DNA from: Boesenbergia rotunda
Taxonomy: Eukaryota; Streptophyta; Magnoliopsida; Zingiberales; Zingiberaceae
Reading direction: 5' to 3'
Assembly (NCBI GenBank): GCA_024364735.1
Contig: JAGFNQ010005259.1
Coordinates: 310,001 to 374,000, forward strand
DNA length: 64,000 bases
The stretch's first letter is position 1; every line of letters starts with the position of its first letter. A program made the position numbers and the translations under genes. The notes under the pieces were generated by a model that worked only from the letters and a program-made list of their open reading frames with translations, did not search any database and was not told the origin of the DNA. Below are positions 56,114 to 64,000 of this stretch, piece by piece.

Positions 56114-57370
56114 TTACCCCCCGACAAACTCAACGAGAATACTTGAACGTTAACTTTGAGTGCTAGCTTGGTGAAACATTGTCTAGATAAAGGCTTGGTA
56201 AATATATCAATAAGTTCATCTTCTGTAGAGATGTAAGAAATCGAAAGGCGTCGTGTCGCCACACGCTCACGAACAAAATGAAAATTAATCTCTATATCCT
56301 TGGTACGAGCATGATAAACTAGATTTGCTGCGAAATAAGTTGTTCCAATATTATCACATCAGATTTTGGGCATAGCGGCTTGAGAAAAGTGTAATTCTGA
56401 ATGAAGAGATTGTAGCCAAATAATTTCAGACATCGTGTTTGCTATAGCTTTATATTCAGCTTCAGTTCTTGAGCGAGAGACTGTAGGTTGAAAGCAAAGA
56501 TATAAGATTTCACCCAAGAAATATGACATATCCACTAGTAGAACGTCTATCTTCGGGAGATCCGGCCCAATTTACATCACTGTAGGCAATCAACTCTTGG
56601 GAAGACTGAAGATATAAAACAAGACCATGTAAAATAGTGCCTTTAAGATATTGAAGAATTCTCTTAACACATTTCCAATGGTGTCCAGTAGAAGAATACA
56701 TAAATTGATAAGCACAATTGATAGCAAAAGAAATATCGGGTCGTGTAATAGTGACATATTATAAGGCACCAACAATACTTCGGTAGATCTGTGGGTTAAC
56801 CATTAAAGAGGAGGATGAAGGTACAGTAAAACCACCTTCAATGATTGGTGTGGGGATACAACGTGCACCATCCATTTTAGGTCGTTGTAAGATTCCAGTG
56901 ATATATTTGCTCTGAGAGAGAAAACATCCTTACAAATGTGAGAGAAATTCTATGCCAAGGAAAAAATGAGCATTGCCAAGATCTCGAATAGGAAACTCTT
57001 GATGAAGAAGTTAAAGTAAAGTGGAGATGTCGTTTTGATCACTACTAGTTATTAAGATATCATTGACATAAATCAGAACAAATATTAAAGATTCCTTATT
57101 GGATTTGTACAAAAGGGAAGAGTGAGTTTTTGAGCCAGAAAATCCTTGAGTATGAAACCAGGTAGATAGATGATGAAACCATACACGAGTTGCTTACCGA
57201 AGACCATATATAGATTTCTGAAGTTGACACACATGTGTTGGAAGTTGCGGGTGGATAAATCTACGTGGTTGCTCCATAAAAATAGTTTCTTGAAGGTGCC
57301 CATGAAGGAAAGCATTGAAAACATCTAATTGTCGTATCGTCCAACTGGAGCTGACAGCTATAGATAGTAA
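56114..57370 (-). pseudogene. RNase H and 3' part of RT, second copia element
   Basis: RT: QLQKSIYGLRQATRVWFHHLSTWF and LIYVNDILITSSDQND, with Asn for the first Asp of YVDD. RNase H: HWKCVKRILQYLKGTILHGL, IAYSDVNWAGSPEDRRSTSGYVIFLG, SRTEAEYKAIANTMSEIIWL and DELIDIFTKPLSRQCF. Stops lie near 56508, 56760 and elsewhere. The RT part ends at 57370, where the solo LTR begins. Confidence 0.85.
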
Positions 57371-59454
57371 TGTTGATGCAGTCTGATCCTGATTGTTGTT
57401 TTGGTGTTGACATCGATTTTAGTTTAGGTTAATAAGATGAGTCTGGTTTAAGTCCTGGTCGGGGACTGGGCACGACTCCCGGTGAGTGAAGCCAGGTGAG
57501 TGAAACCCTGGTGAGTAAAGCCAGGTCCTAGCTTGGGAAGCTAGGGTGACTGTAACCCTGGTGAGTGAAGCTAGGTCCTAGCTTGGGAAGCTAGGTTGAA
57601 TGAAACCCTGGTGAGTGAAGCCAGGTCCTAGCTTGGGAAGCTAGGTTGATTAAAACCCTGGTGAGTGGAGCCAGGTCCTAGCTTGGGAAGCTAGGTTAAA
57701 CGAAGTCCCGGTGAGTGAGGCTGGGCGCGGAGTCTTGGTCCGGGGGACTTAGCACGAGTCAGAGGAGGCTAGGGAGCCCGTTCTCTTGACTTAGAGTTGA
57801 ATTGGAAGTCTCTAGATCGGTCTGGTGACCGATCAGGGAAGTTGGCATGAACTCCCTTTGTGGATCGGTCTGGTGACCGATCCAGAGAAGTTTGATCGGT
57901 CTGGTGACCGATCAGGGAGAGAACAGAAAGATTGTTTGGCTTATGTTCGACTCTTGATCGGTCTGGTGACCGATCAGGGAGAGAACAGAAAGGATTCTGT
58001 TCGGTTCCTGATCGTTCTGGTGAACGATCAGGAAGAGGTCAGTAGGGTTCAGTGTGAAGCTTGGACCGGACGCTTGACCGATCAAATATCACGAGTTCCC
58101 CCTTATGACCGATAAGGATGGATCCTGATCGGTCAGGGAGTGACCTGATCGGTCAGGGAGTGACCTGATCGGTTAGGGAGTGACCTGATCGGTCACCAGA
58201 CCGATAAGGGAACACCCTGATCGGTCTGGTGACCGATTAGTGGGTTTGGACTGCCGAAGCTGGGGAAAGCCCCAGCAAGGGTTGGATCGGTCCGGTGACC
58301 GATCCACGACCTGTGAACGGTCCGGTGACCGATCACAAGAATTCCGCGATTCTTGGTTTCTCACTATGGATCGATCAGGAGGGAGCCTGATCGTTCTGAG
58401 CCTATCCTGATCGGTCTGGTGACCGATCAAGGTCCTCTCTGATCAGTCCGGTGACCGATCAGAAGCTGAAGTTTAATTCAAAATGCGCTGTCAGAGTTCC
58501 AATCGTGGTCTGATTTCTACTGATACAATTCTGATATTTGCTTTGAACATCTGATTATTGATTCTCTGTTGATTTGCTGTGCTAAACATCTGCTAAGTGT
58601 GCAGGTAACTCAGGGATTAATCAAGGAGGGTCAACCGAGCCTTTCACTATGACAGTTTGGCTGGTTTTCGTTTGCAGGAAACAACGTCTTCTGGCGCGGA
58701 TGAGAAGCTGATGACCTAGGGCTTGATTGGAGAGGGTTCAGTGAGTCCAAGAGAGGTCAGGGTAGTTGGGCTGCTTCAGATGAGCAGCTGGTGAGTTGCA
58801 GAGGAGCGTCTGTGACCTGGTAACCTGGTGAGAAGCAGGTTAAGAGCTGGCTGGCGAAGAAGAGAAGGGATCCTCTTCTTTGACTAGAACTCTTCTGCTC
58901 AACTTTCATTCATCAGATACTCTTGAGCATTCCTTGAAGCTACTGCATCTTGAGAGCTTTGAGCCAGAAAGAGAAGTTTTGTAAGCAGACCATGCGAGAA
59001 GGAGGAGATGGGTGAAGGCTCTTGCCAGGATCTTGCTGGGTTGTGAGTTGTGCATTGTATACTGTCTCTTTCGCACTCTGTAAGCTTTCCTAATCTCTGT
59101 GCTATATTTCCATCATTTTGTTGAGACTATCTGCTGTGGAGAGGTTTCTCCACCGAGAAGGAGGTGCTATCTTATCCGGATTTCCTTGGGCTTGATCTAC
59201 CGACGATCAAGGGATCACCCACCTCATGAGCACGCCAAGGAGTAGGGGCAAGTTATCCCCGAACCTTGTAAATCCTCCTTGTTAGTGTTTTGAACTTGTG
59301 CTTAGTTTAGGGTTTTAGGTTCTGCAATTCTGTTTCTCTGTTTTGTTTTGTTTCCGCTGCTGTTGCTAACCTTCAAGTGCAGAAAACCTAAAAGAGCGAA
59401 AAATTAGTGTCTGGCTACATTCACCCCCCTCTCTAGCCATCTAAGCACCAACAG
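57371..59454 (+). mobile_element. Solo LTR with GATCGGTC/GACCGATC palindromes
   Basis: 2084 bp, starting TGTTGATGCAGTC and ending AAGCACCAACA. The flanks are AGTAA (57366-57370) and GGTAA (59455-59459), a 5-bp duplication with one mismatch, and the host RT frame resumes on the other side. Inside, a unit of about 58 bp with TCCTAGCTTGGGAAGCTAGG repeats about four times (57475-57740). Next come about eleven copies of GATCGGTCTGGTGACCGATC or close variants (57815-58460). The 3' part (58995-59454) matches the LTR fragment at 263-684 and 2800-2831. The ORFs within the palindrome array are artefacts. Confidence 0.87.
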
Positions 59455-60170
59455 GTAACAATATGACAGTTGTAATTTTGACAACTGGACTAAAGGTATC
59501 ATTGATGACAATACCTGATTGTTGATTAAAGCCTTTAGCAACAAGACGAGCTTTATAATGTTCAATGGATCCATCTACACGATATTTGATTCAATAAACC
59601 TATTTAAAGCCTACAATATTCATAGAGAGAGTATGAGGAACAAAGCTCCAAGTCGCATTACGAAGAAGAGCATCAAACTCGGTAGTCGTCGTAGCACGCC
59701 AATTTGGATCTTTAACTTCCTATGTAAAGTTAGAAGATTCAACAAAATTTAAAGAAGCAATAAGAGCACGTCGAAGAGGATAACGAGTAGTAATTGGTTG
59801 ACATCGTGCATAAATATAGCATAGAGGAAGTATTCGTTGAGGAATATCATCATCAGAGCTGCTCGAAGATGAGTGATCAGAATGATGGGAATTAGAACTG
59901 GAGAGTGGATCATCATTAGTCGCTGAGTCTATAGGAATTTGTGAAGGGCCCAAGATACCATCCCTCCTTGTACTTTCAATATGTCCTGATGGAGTAATCT
60001 GTGAGGATTCTAGTATACCACTCGGTGATTTTAAAAATGTACCTTGATTATCGGAAGGAGGATTCCAGGTAACTACAAATGGAAAAAGAGACTCATCAAA
60101 AGTAATATGTCGAGAAATACATATCCGCCTGGTCGAAATATAGAGGCAACGGTACCCATGATGCAAATTA
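59455..60170 (-). pseudogene. 5' part of RT, second copia element
   Basis: From 60166 the minus strand reads YRCLYISTRRICISRHITFDESLFPF, the pre-RT region of RE1-type elements. A Ser-rich linker and RYPLRRALIASLNFVESSNFT follow. RT proper continues with the equivalents of INQQSGIVINDTFSPVVKIT just before the LTR insertion site. Stops and shifts are present. Confidence 0.75.
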
Positions 60171-61520
60171 CTATAATCAAGGAAAACACATTGTTGAGAG
60201 CGAGGGTTTAACTTGTGTTTAGAGTAAGATCGTAACCAAGGATATCATGCACAACCAAAGATATGGAAAAATGTGTAATATGGAGAAAGTTTATAAAGTC
60301 ACTCCAAAGGATACTTATTTTAAAGTAGTGGAGTGGATAAACGATTGATAAGGTAGACTGCGGTTTAGACGACATCATCCCAAAACTTAAGTGGAACTGA
60401 TGCATGATTAAGAATGGCTAAAACTGTTTCAATTATATGACGATGTTTTCTCACGACAGATCTATTTTGTTTAGAAGTGTGAGGACAAGAGACTCGATGA
60501 ACGACGCCAGAGGAGGTAAGATGACGATGAAGCGCTTGATTCTCTCCTCCCCAATCAGAATGGAGGGAGAGTATTTTTGTGATTAAAGTAATGCTCAACA
60601 TTCTTTTAAAAATGACAAAAAAGATCGAAGAGATCAAATTTTCATTTCATAGGAAAAATCTACGTGAACTTACTAAAGGTATCAATAAAAATAATATAAC
60701 AAAAAAATCCTGATTAGAATGAATGGGAGCAGGCCCCCACACATTCAGTATTTTGTGATCAAAGTAACACTCAATATGCTTTTAAAAATGACAAAAATAT
60801 CGAAGAGATCATATTTTCATTTCATAGAAAAAATCTAAGTGAACTTACTAAAGGTATCAGTAAAAATAATATAATAAAAAAATCTTGATTAGAAAGAATG
60901 GGAGCAGGATCCCACACATTAGAGTGAATAATTTCTAAAACAAAACTAGATGTGTGAGTATAAGACACAAAAGGTAATTTATGAAATTTTGCTTTCATAT
61001 AAGCTTCACATAAATGAGATGAGGAGGCTAGAGAAATTGATAAACCATACTGATTAATGATATTCTGAATAAGACGTAGAGACAGATGACCAAGACGTGC
61101 GTGCTAAGAAAATTTATCAGTGTGTTCCCCAACAAATGCTTTAGTAGAGGTGGGTTGAAGATGATAGAGGTCATCTTTAATGGTTCCTCAAAGTAGAATA
61201 GTTCCTGTTGTGAGATCCTTCACAAGACAATGATGAGGATGAAATTCAAAGAACACATTATTATCAAGAGCAAATTGATGCATAGAAAGGAAATTTTTGA
61301 TAATAGAAGGAACATAAAGAGTGTTGTGCATACAAAAGTTTGACAACATGAGTGAAAGGATGTATTTCCAAGGTGAGTAATTTGCAAACCTGAGTCATTC
61401 TCTATTTGTACCATGTTGGGTCCATGATAAGGCGAAGCTTTTGTGAGAATATCATACTTCGGTGTAACATTATGAGTGACTCCAGAATCTGGATACCAAC
61501 CTGCGTTCTCAGGAGTCGAT
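60171..61520 (-). pseudogene. Protease and integrase, second copia element
   Basis: The protease end reads WYPDSGVTHNVTP, with the DSG catalytic triad kept, then MVQIENDSGLQITHLGNTSFHS. The integrase zinc region (ARLGHLSLRLIQNII) follows with stops. Core remains include IETVLAILNHASVPLKFWDDVV and a SDWGGE-like third catalytic stretch. A segment of about 175 bp is present twice in tandem (near 60570-60743 and 60750-60922). It is non-functional. Confidence 0.8.
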
Positions 61521-61904
61521 GAAATAATATTGGGAGAGATAAAAAAAACTGAAAATGTTCTCTATATATTGGGATGAAACTATAAATTTAAAAAAAATAT
61601 AGTAACTACATAAAGTCTCTATATATCCTAAGAAATTGCAAATGAATTTATTCCAAAGACTACCAGTCGATTTAAATTTTCTAATAACCAAGAAATTCAA
61701 AGGCAATTTGAAAAATAACATTTTAACAGTTTAAAATTAATTTTGGAATCCAATTTAAACTCCTGCCTATAGGGTTAATCAAGAATTTTGGAGGAATATA
61801 ATTCTTGGATACTTTTATAATTTATCCCTTGTGGTTTCTAATATATCAATTAAGATCTCTATTATAAAAACATTTTTAAGAGAGAAATTTGAACTAACAC
61901 TTAC
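61521..61904. other. Junction between two copia remnants
   Basis: AT-rich DNA with no recognised domain. It separates protease text of the RE1-like element from gag text of the next element. The 5' LTR and gag of the first, and the pol of the second, were presumably deleted here. Confidence 0.5.
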
Positions 61905-63202
61905 ATAGTCATTTTCTAATTTTGCTACTTATTCCTTTAATCTTTTATTTTCATGCTTTAAAGAATCATACATATCTAAACGACATGAATGAGCTAATTC
62001 TAACTTTAAGTCTATATTCTTAGTCCTTAACTTACACAATGATTTAAGCAGGGATCTAATATCACAATGTAGTTTATTTGAAGGAAGCTTGCATACCTCA
62101 CTTACCATATCATTGTGTGTGAAACTGTACCCTCCCCCTTCGCTACTGCTTTCTTCTGTTGAGTCTCCCCCTTCATCGATGCTCATATTGGACGTGGATG
62201 CTCCGTCATCCTCTTCTTGATGACTTGCCACTAGTGCAAGTACGACATAGGCCTCAATCTCAGATTCTTCTGAAGATGTGTTGTCCCACATTGCTTTTAA
62301 ATTCTTGCGCTTTGACTTCCTTCCTTTTTCTTTCTTTATATTTTTCAATTTGGGGCATTGCTCTTTTATGTGACATTCTTCGTCACAGTGGTAGCACCTA
62401 ACTTGTCTTTTTCTTGGTGACCGTTTCTTGCCCTGTGACTTAACAAACTTGTTAGATTTAAAATATTTTTCGAGTTTTCTTTCCATATACTTCGTTTCTC
62501 TTCATCGACTGAAGACTCCGAATCTGGATCAGTTCTTCTCGTGTTTAGGGCAATGTTGCCCATCTTTTCCTTTCTCGATCTTGCACATCGAGATTCGTGT
62601 AATTCAAAAATAAAAATATCTCGTCAAGGGTACTTACCTCTGTGTCTTTTTAGATATAGTAGACATCTACTATTGAACTCCACTCCTAGGTTCTTGGGAA
62701 GGAATTTAGGGCATACCGGATTGTATCACGATTTGATATCGATTCATCGATGTGGGTGAGTCTGGAGACCAATTCTTTGATCTTCGCTTGAAGCTTGACC
62801 ACTACCTCTCCTTCTTTCATTCGGAGATTAGTCAGTTGGTTCTGGAGAAGATATTTTCTTGCTGACTTGGCTTTTGACGTGCCCTCGTGAAGTTCTATGA
62901 ACTTCTCCCAGAGCTCTTTTGCGGAGTGGTAGTTGTCAATCCGGTTAACTTCTTGAGGAGGTAGAATTGACAACATGTGTACTCTGCCTTAGCGTTGGCT
63001 AGAGAATCTGACTGTTGTTTCTTGCTCCAGAGATGCACTTCTTTCACCTTGTCATCCTCACCTATTGACACTTCAAAATCATATTTTAATGTTAGTAAAT
63101 CTCAGAATCAGTCCTAAAAAATACCTCCATCTTCTTTTTCCATATAGCGAAGCCTCTTTCGAATTTGGGTAGTTGAGGCAGTTGAATGTTGGATTCGGCC
63201 AT
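61905..63202 (-). pseudogene. Gag of a third copia element
   Basis: Starts at 63202 with MAESNIQLPQLPKFERGFAI and WKKKMEVFFR. Frameshifted pieces follow: LPPQEVNRIDNYHSAKELWEKFIELHEGTSKAKSARKYLLQNQLTNLRMKEGE (gag core), a basic stretch, a zinc knuckle CYHCDEECHIKEQC with correct CX2CX4HX4C spacing, and an acidic Ser/Glu-rich part (TSSEESEIEAY). It closes with a Leu/Lys-rich, coiled-coil-like end to 61929. The layout resembles Sirevirus- or Tork-like gags. Pol is missing downstream. Confidence 0.82.
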
Positions 63203-63247
63203 TGTGTTATTGCTTTATCAGGCGGTTAGTCATTCAAAAGCGAACTT

Positions 63248-63260
63248 GGCTCTGATACCA
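63248..63260 (-). other. Primer-binding site of the third copia element
   Basis: TGGTATCAGAGCC on the minus strand, two bases after the LTR end. It matches the initiator methionine tRNA 3' end, the usual Ty1/copia primer. Confidence 0.9.
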
Positions 63261-63262
63261 CT

Positions 63263-64000
63263 TGTAGGTCCATTGGAAGACCGACAAGAGGGGGTGAATT
63301 ACCCTACAAGTCAGAACCTTAATCTTTTGCAAATTCTTACAAAGATAATAGATTAGTTTATGCAGTTAATATAAATGAAATCATAAACAACAACTATAAA
63401 AGAGTAAGAGACACTAGAGTTTACTTGGTTGCAACCAAGGTGGTTGTTAATCTAAGGCAATGAAAGCGTAGTAAAAAGTATCTCCTTTTGTTGTAGGTGG
63501 AGTAACCTCTTAAAGACATTGAATAGCATAGAAAAAAACTAAGAAAATGTAGTACAAGAGTTGTTATCTGAACCTATCTTCTGGGGGCTATTTATAGTCT
63601 AAAAACTCAAGTTACCGTTGTGCTGACATGGACCTGAGATGTCTTAGTTACAATCTGAGGCGCCTTAGATGGATAAACATTTATCCACAAAGCCAACGGT
63701 AAATTATTGATAAAATTTGGCTCGAGGCGCCTCAGCTCTGCATTTGCACAGAGCTACTGCTTTGCAGCTATGACGTCTCACTCTGCAACTGATGAGCCTC
63801 TTGTTGGTCAAAGTCAACATGACTTTGACTTTGCCGTCCTTCTTTCACTTGAGTGATTTTCGGCCAACCAAAGTTAGGCTTACCTGAACCCAACTCTGAC
63901 CTTTCATCTCAAACGAGCTTCCTCCCCAGTTTCTCGTCGCTCGGACGCTGCGCACACCCTTCTCACACCACTGGTATACTCTTTCGCACTCTTTGTATCC
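63263..64000 (-). mobile_element. 5' LTR of the third copia element, runs off the window
   Basis: On the minus strand the LTR ends at 63263 with GGACCTACA, next to the primer-binding site; its start lies beyond 64000. A TATA box (GACTATAAATAGCC) is near 63588-63601. Upstream of it, at 63640-63790, GAGGCGCCT words occur as in the related fragment at 24130-24657. No gene. Confidence 0.78.

Larger units (their letters stand above)
55818..61520 (-). mobile_element. Ty1/copia retrotransposon, degenerate, split by a solo LTR
   Basis: The minus-strand order is protease, integrase, reverse transcriptase, RNase H, a polypurine tract (GGGGGG, 56117-56122) and a 3' LTR of about 296 bp (55818-56113). 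Reverse transcriptase is interrupted at 57371-59454 by another LTR. Many stops and shifts are present, and no gag or 5' LTR of this element was found upstream of 61520. It is dead. The text resembles the RE1-type copia polyproteins. Confidence 0.87.

Noticed and set aside
57815..58430. Frames with DRSGDRSG-like repeats
   Set aside because: They are generated by the palindrome array in the solo LTR.
57815..58460. CRISPR array
   Set aside because: The repeats are close to regular only in places, spacers vary from a few to over 60 bases, and this is plant nuclear DNA inside an LTR.

Overview
The window is nuclear DNA from a flowering plant, most likely a monocot. The intact genes are GC-rich at third codon positions and sit in AT-rich DNA. 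Most of the rest is nested LTR retrotransposons, solo LTRs and small non-autonomous DNA transposons. A Zingiberales-type genome is my guess from the overall look, but nothing here proves the species.

Four genes look functional. Two are UGT88-like UDP-glycosyltransferases, at 9020-10447 (minus) and 46992-48425 (plus). A nine-exon UDP-glucose 4-epimerase lies on the minus strand at 13070-20106; every intron has GT-AG ends and the reading frame closes perfectly. An intronless L-type lectin receptor kinase lies at 34872-37028 (minus). Two UGT relics, at 45640-45850 and 55129-55817, show that this is a UGT88 cluster broken up by transposons. UDP-glucose is the usual donor of this UGT class and also a substrate of the epimerase, but the sequence gives no sign that they are co-regulated.

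Layout. 1-3909: nested LTRs, a hAT-like element and an LTR-like repeat. 3910-8500: a Ty3/gypsy Tat-lineage element on the minus strand, with a 3' minisatellite and no gag. 9020-20320: UGT-1, a second copy of the LTR-like repeat, and the epimerase. 20345-24130: repeats, including an array of hairpin modules split by a hAT MITE. 24130-32469: a dead Ty1/copia element between LTR fragments. 32470-37028: sparse DNA, a hAT-like element and the receptor kinase. 37830-38897: Mutator-like inverted-repeat elements and a tRNA-derived SINE, two of them nested. 39295-43010: a truncated Tat element (plus). 43010-45500: a palindromic tandem array with a period of about 325 bp. 45640-48425: a UGT relic and UGT-2. 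48430-55090: gypsy-related fragments, one carrying a solo LTR. 55129-64000: a UGT pseudogene, a dead copia element split by a solo LTR, and the 5' end of another copia element running off the window.

No new protein system was found. The most unusual signal is structural. Five LTRs or LTR fragments each carry, in the U3-like region, several copies of a short palindromic word, and the word differs between families. In four of them the cluster lies directly upstream of a TATA box. Two long arrays of inverted-repeat modules (22060-24129 and 43010-45500) are the other signals not explained by standard annotation.
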